DNA of 64,000 nucleotides from Clostridia bacterium (GTDB lineage Bacteria > Bacillota > Clostridia > Christensenellales > CAAEEZ01). The position numbers and the translations under genes are program-made. The stretch lies in NCBI GenBank assembly GCA_900755035.1, contig CAAEEZ010000017.1:248001-312000 (forward strand), in the 5' to 3' direction. Of the stretch, positions 25,473-32,976 are shown in pieces (the first letter of the stretch is position 1; each line of letters opens with the position of its first letter). The notes below the pieces were generated by a model that saw only the letters and a list, made by a program, of their open reading frames with translations, did no database searches and was not told the DNA's origin.

Positions 25473-25660
25473 AAAAAAGAAAACTCCACGAGTACCGTTG
25501 GTACTAGTTATTAACCTGCAAATAGCAGGTGGGCAAGCTATCGTAACCGCTATCTTCCACCGATAAAAGCGTGGCCTGATATATGGCTAGGAAAATCGCA
25601 ATCCCTTATAAAAACTGTGGTTATATAAATAGTACCTCTCGTATACCGTCGAGCCTATAC
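25473..25660 (-). ncRNA. Candidate structured RNA, family not identified
   Basis: On the minus strand about 170-190 bases are rich in complementary segments and end in a U-run (GTTTTCTTTTTTTG, near 25472-25485). Pairings visible: GGTACTA (25640-25634) with TAGTACC (25506-25500) as a long-range closing helix, extended by ACGAG with CTCGT; hairpin CCTGC-TATTT-GCAGG; and GGTGGAAG...CTTGCCCACC enclosing a symmetric ATAG/ATAG internal loop. A competing hairpin AGTACC-AAC-GGTACT next to the U-run would exclude the closing helix, which is riboswitch-like. I could not match it to T-box, tmRNA, SRP RNA, SAM, TPP, lysine or cobalamin consensus motifs. 6S RNA remains possible. Confidence 0.45.
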
Positions 25661-25753
25661 TTTATTTTTAGCACTATTTTAACGATTATGCAATATATTT
25701 ACCTAAAAAAATTGCTAAATTACAAAAATTTATAAAATTTATCATATATTCGT

Positions 25754-25781
25754 TTGTAATTTATTTATTTTATGTTATAAT
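25754..25781 (+). promoter_or_regulatory. Promoter of tRNA-Thr
   Basis: TTGTAA (25754-25759), 16-base spacer, TATAAT (25776-25781), ten bases before the mature tRNA 5' end. Confidence 0.8.
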
Positions 25782-25790
25782 CATATCGTT

Positions 25791-25866
25791 GCTGATATGG
25801 CTCAGTCGGTAGAGCGGTTCACTCGTAATGAACAGGTCGCCAGTTCGAATCTGGCTATCAGCTCCA
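25791..25866 (+). tRNA. tRNA-Thr (anticodon CGU)
   Basis: 76 bases with an encoded CCA end. Acceptor stem GCTGATA / TATCAGC, D arm with AGTCGGTAGAGC, anticodon stem GTTCA / TGAAC enclosing CTCGTAA (CGT at 25824-25826), T arm GCCAG-TTCGAAT-CTGGC, discriminator T. The anticodon reads ACG. It is monocistronic, between its own promoter and terminator. Confidence 0.97.
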
Positions 25867-25867
25867 C

Positions 25868-25896
25868 AACCGCTACGTATTGTAGCGGTTTTTTTA
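25868..25896 (+). terminator. Terminator of tRNA-Thr
   Basis: Stem AACCGCTAC / GTAGCGGTT with loop GTATT, followed by six or more T. It begins one base after the CCA end. Confidence 0.9.
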
Positions 25897-25980
25897 TTGC
25901 ATATTATTCCATTTTTTAGAATAATTCATTAAAAAAAAAGCGTAATATACGCCTTTTATATTTTTGATTAGTATTATAAA

Positions 25981-26853
25981 TTATATTTCTTCAAAAGATT
26001 TTTTCAAGAAGTTTTGTAGTTTTTCGCTCTTTGGATTGTTAAATATCTCATCAGGCGAATCCATCTCCTCTATTACTCCGTCCGCCATAAACATTACCTT
26101 GTCCGAAACGTTTTTAGCAAATTCCATTTCGTGCGTAACTACAATCATAGTTCTACCGCTTGTTTTTAGCCCTTTTATTACTTTTAGTACTTCACCCGTA
26201 AGTTCAGGGTCTAATGCAGACGTCGGCTCGTCAAAACAAAGTATTTTTGGGTTTAGCGCAAGTGCCCTTGCTATTGCCACCCTTTGTTGCTGTCCACCAG
26301 AAAGTTGGTGCGGGTAGAACCCTTTTCTTTCGCTTAGTCCAACCTGCTCTAACAGATTATTTACAACTTCGTCAACGCTTTTATCAAGGTCGTCCTTATA
26401 AGCTTTCACTTTCTCGGCGTTTGCCTTTTTAGTGTCTTTTTTGTTTTCATTACTTGCGCCCTTTAACTCTTCTTTTAACTTCGCCTTGTATTTTTTTACG
26501 TTTTCCTTGTTTTGAAATTTTAAGGCAAGCGCAACGTTTTGGCTAGCCGTATACTGTGGGAACAAATTAAACGACTGAAAAACTAGCCCGAAGTTTAGCC
26601 TTTTTTTGCGTAGTTCGTCGTCCTTGTATTTCTTTTCGTTTTTACCCTCGAATATTAGTTCGTCAGCAACTTTTATAGTGCCTTCGTCGGCAATTTCCAA
26701 AAAGTTCAAACAACGTAGCAAAGTGGTTTTACCACTACCCGAAGAGCCGATAATAGACAAAACTTCACCTTTTTCAAGGTCGAAAGATATGCCCTTTAAT
26801 ATCTCGTTTTCACCAAATTTTTTCTTTATATTTCTTACTTCTAATAACGCCAT
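25981..26853 (-). CDS. Polar amino acid ABC transporter ATPase with Lys-rich insertion
   Basis: 290 residues, about 45 more than a normal GlnQ/HisP-type ATPase. Walker A GSSGSGKTT (near 36), Q-loop FQSFNLFPQ, signature LSGGQQQRVAIARAL, Walker B LCFDEPTSALDPE and switch VTHEMEFA are intact. The extra length is a lysine/glutamate-rich insertion (about residues 115-160, KKYKAKLKEELKG through KVKAYKDDLDKS) between the Q-loop region and the signature, on the helical subdomain. The start has AGAGGT and lies eight bases after the permease stop. It energises import with the permease and binding protein upstream. Confidence 0.93.
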   Translation of the reverse strand: MALLEVRNIKKKFGENEILKGISFDLEKGEVLSIIGSSGSGKTTLLRCLNFLEIADEGTIKVADELIFEGKNEKKYKDDELRKKRLNFGLVFQSFNLFPQYTASQNVALALKFQNKENVKKYKAKLKEELKGASNENKKDTKKANAEKVKAYKDDLDKSVDEVVNNLLEQVGLSERKGFYPHQLSGGQQQRVAIARALALNPKILCFDEPTSALDPELTGEVLKVIKGLKTSGRTMIVVTHEMEFAKNVSDKVMFMADGVIEEMDSPDEIFNNPKSEKLQNFLKKSFEEI

Positions 26854-26861
26854 AATTACCT

Positions 26862-27539
26862 CTAATTAAAGTATGAAAGCCTTTTTTCAAGCCAATTAAA
26901 TAGTAAAGTTAGTAGCCCTACGAAAGCCAAATAAAATACGCCAACGTAGAAAATAGGCCAAACCTCTACTAAGCGATTAACGGCATCTTCCGCCACCATA
27001 ATAAGTTCCATAATACCTAATACCCTAGCAAGCGAAGTATCCTTTACAAGCGTGATTATCTCGTTACTCATAGGTGGTATTATACGCTTGATTACTTGCA
27101 ACAAAACTACCCTAAAGAATATTTGAGTTTTGGTCATTCCAAGCACTTGACCTGCCTCATATTGTCCTTTATTTATCGACTGAATACCTCCACGATAAAT
27201 TTCACTAAAATATGCTGCGTAATTTAATACGAAAGCAACCGCTACGTATATAAAATTCAGTTGCGTTATGGATACGTTTAACGCCTCCGCCAGTTTCATA
27301 TTAGGCACTTTGAATATGTAGTTAGGAACGAACGTAATTACCACGATTTGTAAAATTAATGGTGTTCCCCTAAATATCCAAACTATAGTTTTTGAAATAA
27401 AACTTAGTGGCTTAAATTTGCTTGCCGAACAAAAAGATACAAGCAAACCAAGTGGTAATGCCATCACTAGCGTGATGGCAAATAATAGTAACGTTGTACC
27501 AAATCCTGAAAATAAATCCTGTGTTACTTGTGCAAACAT
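26862..27539 (-). CDS. Polar amino acid ABC transporter permease
   Basis: 225 residues, HisM/GlnP-type with about five hydrophobic helices. VWIFRGTPLILQ (near 52) and the EAA loop EIYRGGIQSINKGQYEAGQVLGM (near 115) are the family hallmarks. It starts four bases after the binding-protein stop without a clear ribosome site of its own, so translation is probably coupled. A single permease gene implies a homodimer. Confidence 0.93.
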   Translation of the reverse strand: MFAQVTQDLFSGFGTTLLLFAITLVMALPLGLLVSFCSASKFKPLSFISKTIVWIFRGTPLILQIVVITFVPNYIFKVPNMKLAEALNVSITQLNFIYVAVAFVLNYAAYFSEIYRGGIQSINKGQYEAGQVLGMTKTQIFFRVVLLQVIKRIIPPMSNEIITLVKDTSLARVLGIMELIMVAEDAVNRLVEVWPIFYVGVFYLAFVGLLTLLFNWLEKRLSYFN

Positions 27540-27543
27540 ATTA

Positions 27544-28425
27544 TTATCCTAACAAAGCGTCTGCTGCCGAACCTCTTTCAACTGCAACTATAGCGTTTTT
27601 GCTATTTTTCAAGAAGTCGGTAATCGTAGCATATTTATTGTAATCGTCTGCTTTTACAATTGCTACTTGTGCATTATTCATATATGGAATAGATACTTCC
27701 ATTTTCTCAAGTCTATTAGCATCAATCGTCATACCATTCCAAACTAGGTCGATACTACCATTTTCTAACATAGTTTCCTTTTGACTCCAATTAATAACAG
27801 TTGCTTCTAAAACGATTGCATTTTCCCCGGTAAGAGAATATTTTGTATTCCAGTATTCAACAACTTTTCTAGCAAGTTCAATATCAAAACCAGTTAATTT
27901 TCCGCCTTTGTTGTATGCGATAGGCTCGAACAAAGTGTAACCTATTATTAACTTTTTCTTGCTTTTTACGTTATCGAACGATTTATCAGTAGGGTTTGTT
28001 ATAGGGTTGCTTTGACCGCTGATACACAATTCACTCTTCAAATTAAAATCACTAGTAATTGCTACTTCATCAAGTTTTCCTTCGTTATTTAACGTAATAA
28101 GAGCGTCGTTTAACTCGGAAATAAGTTGTTTATTGCCTTTCTTTGCGCCTATACCATATTTCTCTTCAGAAAATACAAAATCAAGTTTTTTATACTTTCC
28201 ATCTTTGGTATATTGACCAGCCATAACTGAATCCATTACACCCATATTGCACGAGCCGTTTTCTAAGTTTGTAAGAATATCGGCTTGTTTATCTACCCTA
28301 AGAACTTCTTTTCCAAACAATAGCGAACTTGCATTGTTTGTGTTATTGTTACAAGCAGTTAAACCGAATACGGTAGTTACTGCAAGAGCAACAGTTGCTA
28401 CTAATGCTAAAATCTTCTTTTTCAT
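27544..28425 (-). CDS. Amino acid ABC substrate-binding lipoprotein, apparently circularly permuted
   Basis: 293 residues. The signal peptide ends in lipobox LTAC (Cys25). The order of the SBP family-3 fold is reversed. Residues about 37-135 match the usual second half: LTNLENGSCNMGVMDSV, FSEEKYGIGAKKGN, LISELNDALITLNNEGK. Residues about 158-293 match the usual first half: LIIGYTLFEPIAY, GKLTGFDIELARKV, ENGSIDLVWNGMTID, VSIPYMNNAQVAIV, ending at AVERGSAADALLG, exactly where lobe 2 normally begins. The frame is intact from signal peptide to stop, and the permease follows four bases later. Likely ligand: a polar amino acid. Confidence 0.85.
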   Translation of the reverse strand: MKKKILALVATVALAVTTVFGLTACNNNTNNASSLLFGKEVLRVDKQADILTNLENGSCNMGVMDSVMAGQYTKDGKYKKLDFVFSEEKYGIGAKKGNKQLISELNDALITLNNEGKLDEVAITSDFNLKSELCISGQSNPITNPTDKSFDNVKSKKKLIIGYTLFEPIAYNKGGKLTGFDIELARKVVEYWNTKYSLTGENAIVLEATVINWSQKETMLENGSIDLVWNGMTIDANRLEKMEVSIPYMNNAQVAIVKADDYNKYATITDFLKNSKNAIVAVERGSAADALLG

Positions 28426-28429
28426 AATT

Positions 28430-28714
28430 CTAATCTTCCTTATTTTTCAAAAATTTTTGATACCCTTGTCCGTACTGAACACATTTACTTACCCTGCTAA
28501 GCGTTGCGGACGAGATTTCGGTTTTTTGGATTACTTCGCTATAAGTTTTACCTTCTATCAAAAGTTCAGCCGCCTCTACTCTCTCTGCCATCTTTTCTAT
28601 TTCTTGGATTGTGCACAAATCTTCAAATAGCATTCGGCAATCTTCCACACTGTTTAGCTTTAAGATAATTTCGTATAAATGGTCTATTTTGTCCTCAGAT
28701 ATTTTTGTTTTCAT
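28430..28714 (-). CDS. yerC: YerC/YecD-type TrpR-like regulator
   Basis: 94 residues, the usual length. A TrpR/YerC fold: an N-terminal helical dimerisation region (LYEIILKLNSVEDCRMLFEDLCT), then a helix-turn-helix EIEKMAERVEAAELLIEGKTYSEVIQKTEISSATLSRV. The start has AGAGGT. The stop is four bases before the binding-protein ATG, and the ribosome site of that gene (AAGGAAGA) lies inside the end of yerC, so regulator and importer form one operon. A large palindrome overlaps the promoter, pointing to autoregulation in response to the transported amino acid (inference). Confidence 0.9.
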   Translation of the reverse strand: MKTKISEDKIDHLYEIILKLNSVEDCRMLFEDLCTIQEIEKMAERVEAAELLIEGKTYSEVIQKTEISSATLSRVSKCVQYGQGYQKFLKNKED

Positions 28715-28731
28715 ATTTACCTCTTGATAAT

Positions 28732-28760
28732 AAGATACTACACTTTATCGATTTAGTCAA
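28732..28760 (-). promoter_or_regulatory. Promoter of the yerC-importer operon
   Basis: Minus-strand TTGACT (28760-28755), 17-base spacer, TATCTT (28737-28732). The -35 box lies at the centre of the palindrome described next. Confidence 0.75.
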
Positions 28761-28775
28761 CTAAATTGATAAAGT
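28742..28775. promoter_or_regulatory. 34-bp palindromic operator with trp-operator-like core
   Basis: Two 16-base arms, ACTTTATCGATTTAGT and ACTAAATTGATAAAGT, match as inverted repeats in 15 of 16 positions around a two-base centre. The core on the minus strand reads TTAGTTGACTAA, close to the CTAGTTAACTAG centre of the E. coli trp operator. It overlaps the -35 and spacer of the promoter of a gene for a TrpR-like protein, so it is very likely that protein's binding site. The 200 bases beyond (28776-28976) are AT-rich with nothing recognised. Confidence 0.8.
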
Positions 28776-28972
28776 ATTTTTTAATTTTTTTCAAAAATTT
28801 TTTTTATATAAATTATAGGCAAATGGCAACGCTATTTATAAAATTTATAAAGTGAAAATAGCATTATGAATTTTATCTAATAATATAATTATATATAATA
28901 GTAAAATAACATTGTTATTACCTAGTTACGTAGAGGTAGGTTATTAGTTTCAAGTAGTTTCAAAAAGACATA

Positions 28973-28995
28973 AAAAAAGCAGCCTATACAGGCTG
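28973..28995 (-). terminator. Terminator of the aminotransferase
   Basis: Stem CAGCCT / AGGCTG with a four-base loop, followed on the minus strand by CTTTTTTTATG. Confidence 0.8.
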
Positions 28996-29022
28996 ACTTT
29001 ATTTTTTTATATTTATTTACAA

Positions 29023-30294
29023 TTATTTTTTCAATAACTTTTTAATGCAAACGATTTTTACTGCGGTTGCAAATACGTCGCAAGCAAGGCTTAGTTCCTC
29101 TTCGGTTGGATAAGACGGAGCAAATCTTATATTGCTGTCGTTATCATCTAAGCCGTTAGGGAATGTAGCGCCTGCGTTAGTTAGTTTTACGCCCGCCTCT
29201 GCCGTCATTTTAACAACTTCCTTTGCGCAACCTTTAAGTACGTTTACGCTAATAAAGTATCCACCGTTTGGCGTGGTCCAATTTATGATATCGCTCTCTG
29301 AAAAATAAGCGTTCAATTTTTCGATAACCATATCGAATTTTGGCTTTAAGAATTCAGCGTGCTTTTTCATAGTTTCAAGTATGCCCTCTGCGTTTTTAAA
29401 GTACTCTACGTGCATTGCTTGAACAAGTTTATTTGCGCCTATGGTTTGATAGGTCATGTGGCTCTTGATATCTTTTAGGTTATCTACGCTAGCGCAAACA
29501 CAAGCAACGCCAGCACCTGCAAAACTGATTTTTGACGTCGACGAGAACATATACGCTCTATTAGGATTACCTGCCTTTTCGCACTCGTCTAGTATATTAA
29601 GTATTTCGTCGTGCGTATCAGACAAATAGTGAACGGCGTAAGCGTTGTCCCAGAAAATTCTAAAATCTTCTGCGCATTGCATTTTAGCAAGACGTCTTAC
29701 TACTTCGTCGCTGTACACGATACCACTTGGATTACTATATTTTGGCACGCACCAAATACCCTTGATAGAATCGCTAGATTTGCATAGGCTTTCAACGATA
29801 TCCATATCAGGTCCGTCCTCACGAAGTGGAACGCTAATCATTTTGATTCCTAGCGATTTACATATTGCAAAATGCCTGTCGTAACCAGGTACGCAACAAA
29901 TAAAGGTAACGTTTGGCACTTTATTCCAAGGCTTACTACCCATTACGCCAAATTGCATAGCGTATTGAATAATATCGTACATTAGGTTCAAACTACTGCT
30001 ACCACCTGCTAGTACTTGCTCTAACTTAACGCCAAGTAAGTCGGCAAATATTTGACGCATTGCCTTTAATCCGTCTAGTCCGCCGTAGTTACGAGGGTCT
30101 ATTTCGTACAATTTAGACAAATCTTTTCCGCCAAGTACGGTAAGCATATCTTGGCAAATATCAAGTTGTTTTGGGCAAGGCTTTCCCCTAGACATATCTA
30201 GGTTTAATTTTGCCTTAACGAACTTGTCGTATTTTTTTTGTTCTTCTTTTAGTATAGCGTTTAATTCTTGCTCTGAAAGTTCAGAATATAACAT
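29023..30294 (-). CDS. Class I aminotransferase (aspartate aminotransferase Ic-like)
   Basis: 423 residues from ATG 30294, six bases after GGAGG; the frame extends eight codons further without a good site. It has the PLP fold I landmarks: RGKPCPKQLD and NYGGLDGL near the N-terminus, VLAGGSSSLNLMYD, CCVPGYDRHFAI, PKYSNPSG (replacing PxNPTG), the PLP lysine in FSSTSKISFAGAGVA (near 255), and the closing IRFAPSYPT. These fit the recently separated Ic subgroup of aspartate aminotransferases. The reaction would be Asp/oxaloacetate with 2-oxoglutarate/Glu. It follows der by 60 bases. Confidence 0.88.
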   Translation of the reverse strand: MLYSELSEQELNAILKEEQKKYDKFVKAKLNLDMSRGKPCPKQLDICQDMLTVLGGKDLSKLYEIDPRNYGGLDGLKAMRQIFADLLGVKLEQVLAGGSSSLNLMYDIIQYAMQFGVMGSKPWNKVPNVTFICCVPGYDRHFAICKSLGIKMISVPLREDGPDMDIVESLCKSSDSIKGIWCVPKYSNPSGIVYSDEVVRRLAKMQCAEDFRIFWDNAYAVHYLSDTHDEILNILDECEKAGNPNRAYMFSSTSKISFAGAGVACVCASVDNLKDIKSHMTYQTIGANKLVQAMHVEYFKNAEGILETMKKHAEFLKPKFDMVIEKLNAYFSESDIINWTTPNGGYFISVNVLKGCAKEVVKMTAEAGVKLTNAGATFPNGLDDNDSNIRFAPSYPTEEELSLACDVFATAVKIVCIKKLLKK

Positions 30295-30354
30295 TTCATC
30301 CTCCATAAATACATACAACTAAAATATCACCAAAACGAATATTTGGCAACAATT

Positions 30355-31677
30355 TTAGCCTATTTCATCCTTGTTTTTATTCCTAAAAATAATGCGAATA
30401 GGCGAGCCTACGAATTTGAACGCTTTTCTTATAGAATTTTCGATATATCTCTTATAAGAAAAGTGCAAAAGTTTGTCGTTGTTTACGAACAGCACGAACG
30501 TAGGTGGTTTTACCGATACTTGCGTAGCGTAGTATATCTTCAACTCTCTGCCCTTGTACATTGGTGGTGGATTAACCATTATAGCCTCTTGTACGGTATC
30601 GTTTAATACGCCGGTCGGCACACGCATTATATTGCTTTCGTATACGATATTTACGTTATCTATTACGCTACCCATTCTTTGACCCGTTAGTGCGCTAATA
30701 AATATCGGCGTGTAGTAGTCCATAAACTTCAATTTTTCGTCTAATTCTTTTTTGAATTTGTATATGGTATTCGTGTCCTTTTCCACCAAATCCCACTTGT
30801 TCATAGCAATTATGGACGGTTTGCCTTGTTCGTGCACGTAGCCTGCTATTCTTATATCTTGTTCGGACAATTCTTTGGTAGCGTCAAACACCACTATTAC
30901 AACGTCTGCCCTTTTAATAGCGGCAATAGAACGCATTACCGAATATTGTTCTACGTCCTCGCTGATATTCTTTTTCCTACGCATACCAGCCGTATCTATA
31001 ATAGTATATTCCTTGCCCGATACCTTAAATTTCGTGTCGATAGCATCTCTCGTTGTTCCTTCGATATCGCTAACGATAACCCTGTCGTAACCAAGTATTT
31101 TGTTTACGATAGAACTTTTACCGGCGTTTGGCCTACCTACAACTGCTATTTTTAGGCTGTCGTCCTCTTCTACCACTCCTTCGCCTTCGCTAAAGTGAGC
31201 GCAAATAGCATCTAGCAAATCGCCAAGTCCTTGCGCTTGTTCGGCGGATATTGGGTATACTTCTTCAAAACCTAATTCGTAAAACTCAAAACTCTTTTCT
31301 ATCTCGTTGTTGTCTAGTTTATTCACAGCAACTATTACGGGTTTATTGCTTTTTCTTAGGTATTTTGCCACTTCGTAGTCTTCTGCAACTAAGCCTGCTT
31401 TACCGTCTACGAAAAATACTATTACGTTAGCAAGGTCTACGGCAAGTTCGGCTTGGGTGCGGATATGTAGCCACATTTTATCTTCGCTACTAACCTCTAT
31501 ACCACCCGTATCTATCATTGTAAAAGCCTTGCCACACCACTCGGCATCGCAATAAATTCTATCACGAGTAACACCAGGCATATCGTCTACGATTGATATC
31601 CTTTTACCGCTTATTTTATTAAAAAAGGTAGATTTACCTACGTTAGGTCTGCCTATTATGGCAACGGTCGGTTTCAT
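30355..31677 (-). CDS. der: Ribosome assembly GTPase Der (EngA)
   Basis: 440 residues with two tandem Era-like G domains: G1 GRPNVGKST (9-17), DTGGIE and NKLD in the first; GRPNAGKSS (near 185), DTAGMRRK and NKWD in the second; then the C-terminal KH-like domain. An essential 50S assembly factor. Its ATG overlaps the stop of the DUF512 gene by four bases; DUF512 next to der is a common Firmicutes arrangement. Confidence 0.97.
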   Translation of the reverse strand: MKPTVAIIGRPNVGKSTFFNKISGKRISIVDDMPGVTRDRIYCDAEWCGKAFTMIDTGGIEVSSEDKMWLHIRTQAELAVDLANVIVFFVDGKAGLVAEDYEVAKYLRKSNKPVIVAVNKLDNNEIEKSFEFYELGFEEVYPISAEQAQGLGDLLDAICAHFSEGEGVVEEDDSLKIAVVGRPNAGKSSIVNKILGYDRVIVSDIEGTTRDAIDTKFKVSGKEYTIIDTAGMRRKKNISEDVEQYSVMRSIAAIKRADVVIVVFDATKELSEQDIRIAGYVHEQGKPSIIAMNKWDLVEKDTNTIYKFKKELDEKLKFMDYYTPIFISALTGQRMGSVIDNVNIVYESNIMRVPTGVLNDTVQEAIMVNPPPMYKGRELKIYYATQVSVKPPTFVLFVNNDKLLHFSYKRYIENSIRKAFKFVGSPIRIIFRNKNKDEIG

Positions 31678-32969
31678 ATTACGCTCCTTATTTCGTCAAT
31701 TACCCCGCTAGCGTTAGCCTGAGCAATTAGTACTTTCTTTCCTAGTTTTTCTTCAAGTTCTTCTATCGTAGTACCGTCTAGCATCACCGTTTCAAATTCC
31801 TTGAACATCGTCTTTGGTAATACTACGTAGTCCACGTCGTCAATTTTGCCACTAAGTTGGCTAATAATATCACGCCCAACGACAAGCCCTGCTACCGTGA
31901 TATTTTTGCCGAAAAATTCGTTTTCAATAGCAAAAACCTTCGTTTTAAGTCCTTTAACGACGCTTTCCATTTTGCTTGCATAATCTTTCAGTATCGGCGC
32001 AAAACTCTTGCCCGTTACAAAAGCAAATTTTTTATCGGTGGTCAGCCCTTCTAATTCGCCGATTCTATAATCGAAGTCGGCGTTAAACTCGGCTAGCATA
32101 CCAACTCCGTTTTCTATTTGTTCTAGGTCGCCGTAGTAGTCTACGCTAGGGATAGGTTTTTCGGCAATTAAGTACATTTCGTCCGAACACCAACAAAAAC
32201 CACCCGCTTCTGCGTTTATTTTTTCCACACGACTTATAGTATCTATAGCAACTTCTTTCGTTATTCTTTCAAGTGGATATAGCCCTTCTCTATGGTCGGT
32301 AAGCCCAACGGGAACGATTGCAAGCGTTTTTACCGTTGGATAGTACTTTAATAAGTTTCGGCAGGTATCTTCCATAACGTCGCCGTCGTTTATGCCCTTA
32401 CACATAACGATTTGCGTATGCATCACTATGCCTGCTTTTGCCATTTTGTCTATATATTTTGGCAAATTTTTGGTATTTGGATTGCTTACCAACGTTTTCC
32501 TTACTTCGTCGTCGTATGCGTGAACGGATATATACATTGGCGATAAATGATACTTTATAATCCTATCTACGTCCTCTTCTGTTACATTAGTTAGCGTAAC
32601 GTAATTGCCACACGCAAAACTTAGCCTATAATCGTCGTCCTTTACGTAAAGCGTATCACGTAATTTTTCTTTTTTAGGCAGTTGGTCCACAAAACAAAAC
32701 TTGCACTTGTTCTTGCACCTTGTCGTGCATAGGTCGTATTTTTTATCAAAATTAAGCCCAAGCGTTTCTGCCTCGCCCTTTTTTATTTTCTTGGTTTTTT
32801 CCTTGCCCTTTCTTAAAAAAGTAACGGTAAATTCGCTTTGTCCGTCGGCGTACAAATAATCAAGTACGTCGGTAAACGGCATATCGTCAAACCTTAAAAT
32901 ATCGTCGCCAACTTTCAGCCCGTGCTTTTTTGCAACTCCACCTTTATCAATAGATAATATTACAGCCAT
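31674..32969 (-). CDS. DUF512 radical SAM protein with PDZ-like N-terminus
   Basis: 431 residues. A PDZ-like start (SIDKGGVAKKHGLKVGDDILRFDD, about 5-29) precedes a radical SAM-type cysteine cluster CTTRCKNKCKFCF (near 84-96), followed by VDQLP and SVHAYD. Then comes the DUF512 domain (CWCSDEMYLIAEKPIPS and a closing LPKTMF...LDGTTIEELE). The CxxxCxxxCxxC spacing suggests a 4Fe-4S cluster. Biochemical function is unknown. It lies between a glycosyltransferase (seven bases upstream) and der (four-base overlap). Confidence 0.92.
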   Translation of the reverse strand: MAVILSIDKGGVAKKHGLKVGDDILRFDDMPFTDVLDYLYADGQSEFTVTFLRKGKEKTKKIKKGEAETLGLNFDKKYDLCTTRCKNKCKFCFVDQLPKKEKLRDTLYVKDDDYRLSFACGNYVTLTNVTEEDVDRIIKYHLSPMYISVHAYDDEVRKTLVSNPNTKNLPKYIDKMAKAGIVMHTQIVMCKGINDGDVMEDTCRNLLKYYPTVKTLAIVPVGLTDHREGLYPLERITKEVAIDTISRVEKINAEAGGFCWCSDEMYLIAEKPIPSVDYYGDLEQIENGVGMLAEFNADFDYRIGELEGLTTDKKFAFVTGKSFAPILKDYASKMESVVKGLKTKVFAIENEFFGKNITVAGLVVGRDIISQLSGKIDDVDYVVLPKTMFKEFETVMLDGTTIEELEEKLGKKVLIAQANASGVIDEIRSVI

Positions 32970-32976
32970 ATTCCCT

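Noticed and set aside
25473..25660. SRP RNA, tmRNA or RNase P RNA
   Set aside because: The conserved cores (GGAAGGAAGC-type SRP loop, tRNA-like ends and tag frame of tmRNA, P4 core of RNase P) are absent and the element is too short for the last two.
25191..25700. T-box leader for ileS
   Set aside because: No AGGGTGGNACCGCG-like antiterminator sequence, and a perfect promoter with a short leader lies between the structured RNA and ileS.
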